A stretch of 64,000 nucleotides of DNA, from NCBI RefSeq assembly GCF_943371255.1, contig NZ_CALRUC010000005.1, positions 7,728 to 71,727 on the forward strand, given 5' to 3'. Position numbers and translations under genes: made by a program. The notes under the pieces are model-generated. The model made no database searches. It worked only from the letters and a program-made list of their open reading frames with translations, and was not told where the DNA came from. Positions 44,466 through 52,352 of the stretch are shown here, one piece after another; position 1 is the first letter of the stretch, and every line of letters begins with the position of its first letter. This DNA is from Ferrovibrio terrae_B (GTDB lineage Bacteria > Pseudomonadota > Alphaproteobacteria > Ferrovibrionales > Ferrovibrionaceae).

Positions 44466-45050
44466 ATGTGGAACAGCCTGCCCAATATCCTGACGGTTTC
44501 GCGCATCCTGGCAATTCCGGCCATTTGCGCGGCGTTTTTCCTGCCCGGCGCCTGGAGCGCCTGGGTGCCGCTGGGCCTGTTCGTTGCCGCCGGAATCACC
44601 GATTGGTTCGACGGCTATCTGGCACGCAAGCTGGGCCAGATGTCCGACCTGGGCCGCTTTCTCGATCCGGTCGCCGACAAGCTGCTGGTCGCCGCCGTCA
44701 TTATGATGCTGATCGCCTTCGACCGCATTGATCGCATCACCTGCGTCGCCGCCGTGGTCATCATGTGCCGCGAGATCACCGTCACCGGCCTGCGCGAATT
44801 CCTGGCCGAGCTGCGCGTGAAGGTGCCGGTGTCGCGCCTGGCGAAATGGAAAACCACCGTTCAGCTGATCGCGTTGGGCATTCTCATTGTCGGCGACTAC
44901 GGCCCGTCCGTGCTGCAGATCCGCCTGCTGGGTGAGATCGGATTGTGGATCGCCGCTGTCCTGACGCTCTATACCGGCTGGGACTATCTGCAGACCGGCC
45001 TGCGCCACATGGCCGCTGACGATCGCGCGCCGGCCAAAGGGGCTGATTGA
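44466..45050 (+). CDS. pgsA: CDP-diacylglycerol-glycerol-3-phosphate 3-phosphatidyltransferase
   Basis: A 194-residue integral membrane enzyme with the CDP-alcohol phosphotransferase motif D-G-x2-A-R-x8-G-x3-D-x3-D clearly present (DGYLARKLGQMSDLGRFLDP, about 43-62). The start MWNSLPNILTVSRI is typical of PgsA. It makes phosphatidylglycerophosphate, the committed step to phosphatidylglycerol. The stop overlaps moaD by one base (TGATG). Confidence 0.94.
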   Translation: MWNSLPNILTVSRILAIPAICAAFFLPGAWSAWVPLGLFVAAGITDWFDGYLARKLGQMSDLGRFLDPVADKLLVAAVIMMLIAFDRIDRITCVAAVVIMCREITVTGLREFLAELRVKVPVSRLAKWKTTVQLIALGILIVGDYGPSVLQIRLLGEIGLWIAAVLTLYTGWDYLQTGLRHMAADDRAPAKGAD

Positions 45051-45301
45051 TGCGCGTGCTGTATTTCGCCCTGCTGCGTGAGCGCGTCGGCATTCCCGAG
45101 GAAACCGTGACCCCGCCGGCCGACGTGCGCACCGTCGCCGATCTGGTGGCCTGGCTGCGTGGCCGCAGCGCCCAGCATGAAGCGGCTCTTGCCGACGCGG
45201 CCCTGGTGCGGGTCGCTGTGAATCAGGATTATGCCCGGCCCGATCAGGCCGTAGCGCCAGGCGACGAAATTGCCTTCTTCCCACCAGTCACCGGCGGTTG
45301 A
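45050..45301 (+). CDS. moaD: molybdopterin synthase small subunit MoaD
   Basis: An 83-residue ubiquitin-like protein ending in the required Gly-Gly (FFPPVTGG), whose thiocarboxylate supplies sulfur to molybdopterin. Start RVLYFALLRERVG and GDEIAFFPPV are typical. Translation is probably coupled to pgsA. It works with MoaE, 15 bases downstream. Confidence 0.93.
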   Translation: MRVLYFALLRERVGIPEETVTPPADVRTVADLVAWLRGRSAQHEAALADAALVRVAVNQDYARPDQAVAPGDEIAFFPPVTGG

Positions 45302-45316
45302 ATAGGGAATTGAGCC

Positions 45317-45769
45317 ATGACCGTGCGCGTGCAGCGCGAGGATTTCGACACTGCCGCCGAACTGGAACGGCTGACCGCCGGTAATACGCAAATCGGTGCG
45401 GTCGTCACCTTCACCGGCCTGGTACGCGACTTCGCCGACACTCCGGGCGCTCAGCGCATGACTTTGGAGCATTATCCAGGCATGACGCAACGGCAACTTG
45501 AGGCGCTGGTGGCCGAAGCGTTGCAGCGCTGGCCGCTGGATGGCTGCCTGGTGATCCATCGCTTCGGTGAACTCGCGCCTGGAGATCGGATAGTCCTGGT
45601 TATCACAACCTCTGCGCACCGCCAGGCGGCCTATGACGCCAGCGCCTTCCTGGTCGATTGGCTGAAAACCAAGGCGCCCTTCTGGAAACTGGAAGAGAAT
45701 GGCGGGGAACGACGCTGGGTCGAAGCCAAGGCCAGCGATGATGAGGCCGCCGCCCGCTGGCGCCGCTGA
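45317..45769 (+). CDS. moaE: molybdopterin synthase catalytic subunit MoaE
   Basis: A 150-residue MoaE. Typical blocks are GAVVTFTGLVRD at about 32-43, LEHYPGMTQRQLE, IHRFGELAPGDRIVLV and the active-site KTKAPFWKLEE near 115-125. It converts cyclic pyranopterin monophosphate to molybdopterin with sulfur from MoaD. It is likely to be needed for SoxC and other molybdoenzymes of this cell. Confidence 0.94.
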   Translation: MTVRVQREDFDTAAELERLTAGNTQIGAVVTFTGLVRDFADTPGAQRMTLEHYPGMTQRQLEALVAEALQRWPLDGCLVIHRFGELAPGDRIVLVITTSAHRQAAYDASAFLVDWLKTKAPFWKLEENGGERRWVEAKASDDEAAARWRR

Positions 45770-45937
45770 CATACAGTCGTACTACCTAGGCATTATTTAC
45801 TTAGCGGTTTACTGAGGCTGACACGTGTGGCATGTCCTAGTGACAGGCTGCCGGAAACGCCTCGCGGAACGGCCGCCTCGGCGTATAGTCACAGCAACCC
45901 GTTGCCGTTTCACTGCTTGCGAGTTCATCGTCCCAGC

Positions 45938-46504
45938 ATGTCGTCGTCAGATCCGAATGTTCCCCAAACCGAGGTGATCTCCTCGGTCACGCCGGATCGG
46001 ATTCGCAGCAAATCGTTGCGTAACCTGTTGGGCTATTGGGAAGCCAAAGAAAGCTATCTCAACCGCCTGCCGTCGCGCGCCGACCTGCAGCCCGACGAGA
46101 TGGTGCCATTCTTACCCTTCGTCGCACTGATCAACGTTCAGGCTGGCACGCCGCGATTCCAGTTCCGTTTGGTCGGCACCGGCATTGTCGGCTCGATGGG
46201 TCGCGAAACCACCAACCGTCCGGTCGACGAGAACCTGTTCGGAGCCAACGCCGTGGTGGTGGAGAGCTTTTTCAGTATTCCGCTCGATACCCGGGGCGCC
46301 GCCTATGCAGCCGGTCAATACACGGTGGCACCCAGCGGCCGCATGCTGGGCTTTGAAACTCTGCTGCTGCCGTTGTCCAGTGACGGCACCGCAATCGACA
46401 TGCTGCTGGGTGGTCTGGTTGGCGAACGCATCCAGCGGGATGAACAGATCTGCGGCTTCCAGTACGACTTCTACTGCCCGGTCATGCAAACGGCCACGCG
46501 TTAA
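45938..46504 (+). CDS. PAS_5-type domain protein of unknown role
   Basis: A 188-residue cytoplasmic protein with no signal peptide or membrane helix. The block LLGYWEAKESYLNRLPSRAD, then FLPFVALINVQ..PRFQFRLVGTGIV and the later LLLPLSSDGTAIDMLLG, resembles the PAS_5 family that is common and unassigned in Rhodospirillales. There is no output domain. The open frame reaches 45827, but the ATG at 45938 starts the conserved part; the choice is uncertain. The upstream 168 bases hold no other gene. Confidence 0.7.
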   Translation: MSSSDPNVPQTEVISSVTPDRIRSKSLRNLLGYWEAKESYLNRLPSRADLQPDEMVPFLPFVALINVQAGTPRFQFRLVGTGIVGSMGRETTNRPVDENLFGANAVVVESFFSIPLDTRGAAYAAGQYTVAPSGRMLGFETLLLPLSSDGTAIDMLLGGLVGERIQRDEQICGFQYDFYCPVMQTATR

Positions 46505-46515
46505 CGCGTGGCCGT
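46490..46515. terminator. perfect 26-base palindrome at the convergent PAS/ilvE ends
   Basis: Arms of 11 bases (46490-46500 and 46505-46515) flank TTAA, making a perfect 26-base palindrome that includes the PAS gene stop. It lies between converging genes and probably acts as a terminator hairpin for both; no T run is present. Confidence 0.6.
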
Positions 46516-46540
46516 GCACAAACCCTGAAACTGAAGCGGC

Positions 46541-47425
46541 TCAGGCCGCTTTCTTGGCCCGTGTGGCGATATCGAATTCGCCCAGCAGCGTCTGGCAAAT
46601 CTTGCCCGGCGTGAACTTGTAGGGGCCGATCTCGGAAACCGGCGTCACTTCGGCCGCCGTGCCGGTGAGGAAGCATTCATCGAAGCCGGCCATTTCCTCG
46701 GGCTGGATCGCACGCTCGATCACTTCAATGCCCCGGCCCTTGGCCATGGCGATCACGGCCCGGCGGGTAATGCCATCGAGGAAGCAATCCGGCGTCGGCG
46801 TATGCAGCTTGCCATCCTTGGCGAAGAAGATGTTGGCGCCGGTGGCTTCGGCAACCAAGCCGCGCCAGTCGAGCATGAGGGCATCCTGATAGCCGTCGCG
46901 CTCGGCCTTATGCTTGGACAGCGTGCAAATCATGTACAGGCCGGCCGCCTTCGCCTTGGTTGGCGCCATGTTCGGTGCCGGGCGACGCCAGTCGCTGATC
47001 TGCAGTCGCAGCCCCTTCATCTTGGCTTCCGGCGAGAAGTAGCTCGGCCACTCCCACACCGCGATAGCGACATGAATCTTGTTCTGCTGGGCAGCGACGC
47101 CCATCATCTCCGACCCGCGCCAGGCGACCGGACGCACATAGCAATCCGGCATCTTGTTGGCGGCGATGGTTTCACGGGTGGCGCGGTCGATTTCCTCGAC
47201 CGAATAGGGCAGCGTAAAATCCATCAGCTTGGCCGAATCGATCAGGCGCTGGCTGTGTTCGGTCAGATGGAACACCTCGCCGCCATAGGCGCGCTCGCCC
47301 TCGAAAACGCAGGAGGCGTAATGCAGGCCGTGACTCAGTACATGCAGCTTGGCATCGCGGAAAGGGACCAGCTTGCCGTCGAGCCAAATCTGGCCATCAC
47401 GGTCGTCATACGGGATCAAGGACAT
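46541..47425 (-). CDS. ilvE: branched-chain amino acid aminotransferase
   Basis: A 294-residue class IV PLP enzyme. Start features IWLDGKLVPFRDAKLHVLSHGLHY and FEGERAYGG are typical; the PLP lysine is in PTKAKAAG, and LDWRGLVAEATGANIFF and ITRRAVIAMA follow. It transaminates Leu, Ile and Val. An AGGAGG site lies seven bases before the ATG at 47425; the longer open frame to 47539 lies in promoter DNA. It is divergent from the MarR gene. Confidence 0.94.
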   Translation of the reverse strand: MSLIPYDDRDGQIWLDGKLVPFRDAKLHVLSHGLHYASCVFEGERAYGGEVFHLTEHSQRLIDSAKLMDFTLPYSVEEIDRATRETIAANKMPDCYVRPVAWRGSEMMGVAAQQNKIHVAIAVWEWPSYFSPEAKMKGLRLQISDWRRPAPNMAPTKAKAAGLYMICTLSKHKAERDGYQDALMLDWRGLVAEATGANIFFAKDGKLHTPTPDCFLDGITRRAVIAMAKGRGIEVIERAIQPEEMAGFDECFLTGTAAEVTPVSEIGPYKFTPGKICQTLLGEFDIATRAKKAA

Positions 47426-47508
47426 GGAGGTTCCTCCTTTGGCGAAACAGACGTTAGGTATTATTATTACCTTCACGCGGCTGTATAGGTAACAATCTAA
47501 GTAAAATA

Positions 47509-47514
47509 TGTCAA
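47509..47514 (-). promoter_or_regulatory. possible -35 element for ilvE
   Basis: On the minus strand a perfect TTGACA starts an AT-rich stretch 84 bases before ilvE. The best -10 candidate (TATACA) is spaced 21 bases away, longer than usual, so this is a tentative promoter in the shared ilvE-marR gap. Confidence 0.3.
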
Positions 47515-47605
47515 CACTACTGCCATATTTTTCGTGCAATGCTTTCTTTGGTTATACCGCCGGCTGCCTTGATGCCGTCTATCCCTATGGGCCATATAGA
47601 AGATC

Positions 47606-48100
47606 ATGACTGACCTGAAATCGCTGGCCAACCCATTGTTCCTCCGCGAAGACGAGCTTCGCCAGGCCATCGAGCTGCTGTTTTACGCCTACCGAGATTT
47701 CACCCGCGGGCCAGACGAGATTCTGGAGCGTTATGGGTTCGGCCGCGCCCATCACCGCGCCCTGCATTTTATCGGCGGGAATCCCGGCATCACGGTGGCC
47801 GAACTGCTCGCCATCCTGCGCATCACCAAGCAAAGCCTGTCGCGCGTGCTCTCGGCGCTGATCGAGGGGGGCTTCGTACGCCAGCAACAGGGCACGCGGG
47901 ACCGCCGCCAGCGCCAGTTGTTCCTGACCGACCAGGGTAAACATCTGGAGCGCCAGATCAGCACCGTACAGCAGGCCAAGGTGGCTGAAGCCTATCGCGA
48001 GGCCGGCGCGGAAGCCGTGGCCGGCTATCGCAAGGTGCTGGCCGGTCTGATCGACGAACAGGAACGGCCGGCAATCCTGCGCGCCATCCAGCGGCGCTGA
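47606..48100 (+). CDS. MarR family regulator (PetP-like)
   Basis: A 164-residue winged-helix regulator: helices from about 20, the HTH at about 65-100 (GITVAELLAILRITKQSLSRVL) and the wing RQQQGTRDRRQRQLFLT. It directly precedes an OmpR-type regulator, the arrangement of petP-petR in Rhodobacter capsulatus, where these genes are needed for cytochrome bc1 expression. The PetP identity is inferred from order and size. Confidence 0.8.
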   Translation: MTDLKSLANPLFLREDELRQAIELLFYAYRDFTRGPDEILERYGFGRAHHRALHFIGGNPGITVAELLAILRITKQSLSRVLSALIEGGFVRQQQGTRDRRQRQLFLTDQGKHLERQISTVQQAKVAEAYREAGAEAVAGYRKVLAGLIDEQERPAILRAIQRR

Positions 48101-48112
48101 GGAACCAGCGGC

Positions 48113-48802
48113 ATGGACCTCGCCGAAGTTCACATCCTGGTCGTCGATGACGATGAACGCATCCGCACCCTGCTGTCACGCTATCTGGCCGGCCAAGGCT
48201 TTCGTGTCACCAGCGCCGAAGATGCTGCCGATGCCGGCGCCAAGCTCACCTCCGTCAGCTTCGATCTCTTGATCGTCGATGTCATGATGCCGGGACAGAA
48301 CGGGTTCGAGTTCGTCCGCGAACTGCGCAAGCGTGGCAATGCCGTGCCGGTGATCCTGCTGACCGCGCGAGGTGAGGCCGAAGACCGCATCGAGGGCCTG
48401 GAGACCGGCGCCGACGACTATTTGCCGAAACCCTTCGAGCCGCGTGAACTGACATTGCGTATCAATGCCATCCTCAAGCGCGCCGCCCGCCCTGCTCCGG
48501 TAGCGCCGACTGTCACCACGCGCTTCGGCGACTTCAGCTTCGATGCCATACGGGGTGAGTTGAAACGCGGCGAAGACATGGTGCCGTTGACAACCGGTGA
48601 AGCACAGCTGCTGCGCATCCTTGCTCGCAGCCCAGGCCAGACCGTTCCGCGCGCTGCACTGGCCGATCCGGCCAGCGCCGGCGAAAGCCGCGCCGTCGAT
48701 GTGCAGATTACCCGCCTGCGTCGCAAGATCGAGGCCGACCCGCGCAATCCGCGCTTCCTGCAAACAGTGTGGGGCGAAGGTTATGTCCTCTGGACCGAAT
48801 GA
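48113..48802 (+). CDS. OmpR family response regulator (PetR-like)
   Basis: A 229-residue regulator with a receiver (acidic run at 12-14, phosphoacceptor Asp56 in LLIVDVMMPGQNGFE, LTARG, and Lys in YLPKPF) and a winged-helix output domain at about 130-225 (VDVQITRLRRKIEADPRNPRFL). Context between a MarR gene and an EnvZ-like kinase matches alphaproteobacterial PetR. The stop overlaps the kinase ATG (ATGA, 48799-48802). Confidence 0.88.
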   Translation: MDLAEVHILVVDDDERIRTLLSRYLAGQGFRVTSAEDAADAGAKLTSVSFDLLIVDVMMPGQNGFEFVRELRKRGNAVPVILLTARGEAEDRIEGLETGADDYLPKPFEPRELTLRINAILKRAARPAPVAPTVTTRFGDFSFDAIRGELKRGEDMVPLTTGEAQLLRILARSPGQTVPRAALADPASAGESRAVDVQITRLRRKIEADPRNPRFLQTVWGEGYVLWTE

Positions 48803-50139
48803 CCGCCCATGACGGTACCGGCACCATGATGGCCCTCAAGCGCCTGTTGCCGCGCAGCCTCTTCGGCCGCTGGCTTCTGATGCTGGTCGGGCCGGTGGTG
48901 CTGCTGCAGGCCCTGCTGACATACGTTTTCTACGAACGCCATTGGGATGCAGTGACCCGCCGGTTGGGCCTCGGCCTCGCCGGAGAAATCGCTGTTGTAA
49001 TCTCGACACGCGATAGCAACACCGACCCCATCGTGTTGGGCGAACTGATTCAGCGCATGGGATTGGCGCTGGAAATCGATATCAGTTTCCGGCAGGGCGC
49101 CGATTTCCCGAGTAATATTCCGTTGCCACGCCGCTATTCGATCCTTGATCGCATGCTGATTCAGGCTCTGGGGGAGCGCATAAACCAGCCTTACATGATC
49201 GACACTCAGCGCAACGACCGTACGGTGATCGTTTATGTGAAACTGCCAGATGCGCTGATGACCGTGGTTGCACCGGAAAACCGTGTGTTCTCGACCAGCA
49301 CCTATGCCTTCATGGCATGGATGGGGGCAGCTACCATCGTGCTGATGGGCATCGCCGTGCTGTTCCTGCGCAACCAAATCAAACCGATCCGCCGGCTGGC
49401 AGAAGCCGCCGATGCATTCGGCAAAGGCCGTGAAATCGCCGACTTCCGCCCCACCGGTGCCGAAGAGGTGCGTGCTGCGGCCCGCGCCTTCCTGGCCATG
49501 CGCGACCGCATACGGCGCCATATCCGCGAACGGACCGACATGCTGGCTGGCGTCAGCCATGACCTGCGCACACCGCTGACCCGGATGAAACTGCAGCTGT
49601 CGCTGATGCCGCAGGATTCTGACCTCGACGAACTGAAGCGCGATATCGACGAAATGGAGAAGATGGTCGGTGCCTACCTCGCTTTCGCGCGCGGCCAGAG
49701 CGAGCAGCCGGCGGAGCCGACAGACCTTGGCAATCTGCTGAACGAACTGGCCGATGACGTGCGCCGGCGGGGTCGTGAATTGCAGATCGATATGGAACAG
49801 GGCCTCACCCTGCCACTGCGCCGGCTCAGCTTCAAACGTGCCTTGGCTAATCTGATCGAGAATGCCCTGCGATTTGGCCGCAAGGTTCGCCTGAGTGTAA
49901 CCCGCCAAACCAACCGCGTGGAAATCCGCATCGAGGATGATGGTCCGGGTCTGCCCGAGAAAGAACGCCACAAGGTTTTCCGGCCGTTCTATCGCCTCGA
50001 CCAGGCCCGGCATGGCAGCGGCAATGTCGGTCTCGGCCTGACGATTGCCCGCGATGCCGTACTGGCCCATGGCGGCGAAATCGCCCTGGGTGAATCCCCC
50101 CTTGGCGGACTGATGGTAACGATCAGATTGCCGACCTGA
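48799..50139 (+). CDS. EnvZ-like sensor histidine kinase
   Basis: A 446-residue membrane kinase: membrane helices at about 24-46 and 171-191 enclosing a periplasmic sensor of about 125 residues, a HAMP domain (about 190-243), the phosphoacceptor His254 in GVSHDLRTPLTRMK and a HATPase with NLIENALRFG and GLGLTIARDAV. The ATG overlaps the regulator stop and is preferred; an internal ATG at 48826 is possible. It presumably phosphorylates the adjacent regulator. The signal is unknown. Confidence 0.9.
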   Translation: MTAHDGTGTMMALKRLLPRSLFGRWLLMLVGPVVLLQALLTYVFYERHWDAVTRRLGLGLAGEIAVVISTRDSNTDPIVLGELIQRMGLALEIDISFRQGADFPSNIPLPRRYSILDRMLIQALGERINQPYMIDTQRNDRTVIVYVKLPDALMTVVAPENRVFSTSTYAFMAWMGAATIVLMGIAVLFLRNQIKPIRRLAEAADAFGKGREIADFRPTGAEEVRAAARAFLAMRDRIRRHIRERTDMLAGVSHDLRTPLTRMKLQLSLMPQDSDLDELKRDIDEMEKMVGAYLAFARGQSEQPAEPTDLGNLLNELADDVRRRGRELQIDMEQGLTLPLRRLSFKRALANLIENALRFGRKVRLSVTRQTNRVEIRIEDDGPGLPEKERHKVFRPFYRLDQARHGSGNVGLGLTIARDAVLAHGGEIALGESPLGGLMVTIRLPT

Positions 50140-50142
50140 CGG

Positions 50143-50586
50143 TCAGTTTTCGCCAGCCGGTTTGGGCGGTTCGGCAACGGTAAACCGGCGCTCAGCCTGC
50201 AAGCGGCCATCGCTATCCTTCAGCTGCAAGCTCCATTCACCGGGGAAAATTCGCGACTGCGACCAGATACGCCAGTTGCGGCTGACATCGACGCGCGCCT
50301 TGGATCGGCCGACTTCCTGATCGTTGCGCACCCAGTAAAACCAGAAGGTCTCGCCCGCACGTACCTGCGTGCAGTCAAGTCGGGCAAAGCCGTAGGCACG
50401 CTCGGTGCCGGCCGGGTAATCCGCCTCTATCACGCCCTGCGGTTCCAGGTTGTTAACCTGACTGGTCAGGGTGAACTGACGTACCACGCAATCATGATCC
50501 TGTGCGGCGGCGGGGCCGGCACCGGCAATGCCTGCGAAAGCCAGAAGCAGCAGGGTGATCTTTGCGAAACATTGATATTTTATCAT
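50143..50586 (-). CDS. exported DUF2914-like protein
   Basis: A 147-residue secreted protein with a signal peptide (about 1-29, ending AAAQ). The body has two tryptophan-rich strands, ETFWFYWVRNDQEVG and NWRIWSQSRIFPGEWSLQL, matching the DUF2914 pattern of small beta-rich periplasmic domains of unknown role. The chosen ATG begins the signal; the frame runs open to 50652. It is convergent with the kinase, 3 bases away, and follows csaA by 46 bases. Confidence 0.65.
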   Translation of the reverse strand: MIKYQCFAKITLLLLAFAGIAGAGPAAAQDHDCVVRQFTLTSQVNNLEPQGVIEADYPAGTERAYGFARLDCTQVRAGETFWFYWVRNDQEVGRSKARVDVSRNWRIWSQSRIFPGEWSLQLKDSDGRLQAERRFTVAEPPKPAGEN

Positions 50587-50632
50587 TGGGCTGGTCCGTT
50601 GGCCGGATTGTCGGCCGAGGCTCGGGCTCAGG

Positions 50633-50971
50633 TCAATACATACGTCCGCCATTCAGCACTGGCAGGTCAGGTGCAAGCAGCACGACCTGGCCATCCGAAT
50701 CAGGCAGGCCGAGTACCAGAATCTCCGACATGAAGGAGCCGATCTGGCGCGGCGGGAAATTGACCACGGCAATCACCTGACGGCCGATCAACTGCTCCGG
50801 CATGTAGTGCCGGGTGATCTGTGCCGAGGATTTCTTGACCCCGAGAGCTGAGCCGAAATCGACCCATAGTTTGATCGCCGGCTTGCGAGCCTCCGGAAAC
50901 GATTCGGCGCGGATCACAGTGCCGACGCGAATATCGACCTTATGAAAATCATCGAATGCAATTTCGGCCAT
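50633..50971 (-). CDS. csaA: CsaA-type tRNA-binding/chaperone protein
   Basis: A 112-residue OB-fold protein: FHKVDIRVGTVIRAESFPEA, KLWVDFGSALGVKKSSAQIT and VVNFPPRQIGSFMSEILVLG are the signature CsaA blocks. The dimeric protein binds tRNA and has been linked to protein export in Bacillus; its role in Proteobacteria is unclear. It stands alone between a terminator and a DUF2914 gene. Confidence 0.88.
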   Translation of the reverse strand: MAEIAFDDFHKVDIRVGTVIRAESFPEARKPAIKLWVDFGSALGVKKSSAQITRHYMPEQLIGRQVIAVVNFPPRQIGSFMSEILVLGLPDSDGQVVLLAPDLPVLNGGRMY

Positions 50972-50998
50972 CCCGGCCTCCGGCGATCAAAACAAAAC

Positions 50999-51021
50999 GG
51001 GCGGGGTTTTGTACCCCGCCC
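50999..51021 (-). terminator. intrinsic terminator after the phasin gene
   Basis: Bases 50999-51007 and 51013-51021 form a perfect 9-base-pair GC stem with a 5-base loop. On the minus strand it is followed by GTTTTGTTTTG. It ends the phasin transcript before csaA. Confidence 0.8.
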
Positions 51022-51054
51022 ATCGCCGGTCTGGCAAATCGCCAGTGCCTGCTA

Positions 51055-51492
51055 TTACTTCGGCATGCCGGTCGGAATGTGCTTCTTGATCTCTTCCATG
51101 TTTTCCTGGAGGCGCTTGTTGATCAGCTCGAAGGCCTCGGTATTGGTCTTGGTCATCATCTCCGAAAGCTCGCGCAGATTGGCGAGCGCCTTCTCGGCGG
51201 CCTGGCGCACGAAGTCAGCCGACTTCGCCGGGTTCATGTCCGCCGCCGCAGCCGGCGAGGCGTTCTTCAGCAGGCCGGCCAGCTGTTCCATATTCTCCTT
51301 GAAGATCTCGCCCTGGCGCTTGGCCAGTGCCTGGTAACCCTCGTAAGCGCGCTTGTTGGCAGCGGTCAGGGCTTCCATGTTCTTCTGCTGGGTGGCTGCC
51401 AGCGATGCGGGGTCGATACCTGGCAGCTTCATGTCGGCGAACATCTTGCTGAGGTCGAAAGAGGCGAACGGATTATCAGTGGCTTTGGTCAT
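51055..51492 (-). CDS. phasin family protein
   Basis: A 145-residue helical protein of the Phasin_2 type: NPFASFDLSKMFADMKLPG near the start, then the amphipathic core NMEALTAANKRAYEGYQALAKRQGEI. Phasins coat polyhydroxyalkanoate granules, so the cell probably stores PHA. The ATG at 51492 begins the conserved part; the upstream open frame to 51597 lies in the gap. It is followed by a terminator and lies downstream of a TetR regulator in the same direction. Confidence 0.88.
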   Translation of the reverse strand: MTKATDNPFASFDLSKMFADMKLPGIDPASLAATQQKNMEALTAANKRAYEGYQALAKRQGEIFKENMEQLAGLLKNASPAAAADMNPAKSADFVRQAAEKALANLRELSEMMTKTNTEAFELINKRLQENMEEIKKHIPTGMPK

Positions 51493-51614
51493 TTTTGGCT
51501 CCCGGGCGTCGGTTTTGGCTGTGTTTAGGATGGGTAAGGCGCCGGCAAAGTAGCGAGGATGATCGCCGACGTCAATGAAATTTTGTGCAATGCACAATCA
51601 TGTTTTACAATAGG

Positions 51615-52289
51615 TTAAGAGACATTTGCGGCTTTTTCTCGCATTTGCGAGATAGGCCCGCGGGCGGTCAGCCAGCGCAGGCCCTGGCCCAGCCGCTTGT
51701 CAAGATGGGCCATGGTCGTGGCAAGGTCAGTGCTGTCATCCTTGAGCCAAACCCGCAGGGTGTCGAGATATATTCCACCCAGCAGCTTGCGCCGCACCGC
51801 TCCCGGCAGCCCGCCGGTATCCAGTTCCGCCGCTGCCAGAACCCAGTCGAGCCCCTGGCGCAGCCCGCGATGCAGGAAACAGGCGAGCGCCACCGGATCG
51901 GCCGGCAGTTCGCGCATCAGCACCCGGATCGCCGGCTTGTGCGGCGACAGCGCGTCGAAGCGGGCCATGATCACCTCGAACAGCCGGTCCTTGACCCCGG
52001 TAGCGTCGGTGGGCGCCGGGGACGGCCCACCAAGGGCCGTCAGCATGGCGGCATCGATCCGGCGGGCATAGGCGGCCAGCAGGTCGACTTTGGAGCCATA
52101 TTGCTCATAGAGGGTGCTGAGCGACAGGCCACTGGCTTCAGCGATGCGCCCCAGCGTGACGCCGCGCCAACCCTGGGCGGCCACCAGATCCAGCATCACA
52201 GCCACCGGATCGGCAGCGGTCGCGGTGCCGGCGCCCGTTCCGGCCTTTGCCGACACCTTCGCTGTCGCTTTCTTCCCGGCCTGCGCCAT
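51615..52289 (-). CDS. TetR family regulator with COQ9-like C-terminal half
   Basis: A 224-residue protein. The first 30 residues are Ala/Lys/Thr-rich (GKKATAKVSAKAGTGAGT). The TetR HTH lies at about 35-80 (GVTLGRIAEASGLSLSTLYE and KVDLLAAY). The C-terminus has W.KDDSTDLATTMAHLDKRL, which resembles the end of COQ9-family proteins involved in ubiquinone synthesis. It therefore may be a true repressor of the adjacent phasin, or a lipid-binding COQ9 relative. GGAG lies seven bases before the ATG at 52289. Confidence 0.75.
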   Translation of the reverse strand: MAQAGKKATAKVSAKAGTGAGTATAADPVAVMLDLVAAQGWRGVTLGRIAEASGLSLSTLYEQYGSKVDLLAAYARRIDAAMLTALGGPSPAPTDATGVKDRLFEVIMARFDALSPHKPAIRVLMRELPADPVALACFLHRGLRQGLDWVLAAAELDTGGLPGAVRRKLLGGIYLDTLRVWLKDDSTDLATTMAHLDKRLGQGLRWLTARGPISQMREKAANVS

Positions 52290-52352
52290 GATCGATCTCC
52301 CTATACTACCCGGACTCATCTGGGGCCCAGACGGCTGAGAACAAGGTCTGGC

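Noticed and set aside
47426..47539. In-frame upstream peptide containing VKVIIIPNV as an ilvE leader peptide for attenuation
   Set aside because: It is continuous with ilvE in the same frame, with no stop and no following terminator hairpin, so it is not an attenuation leader.
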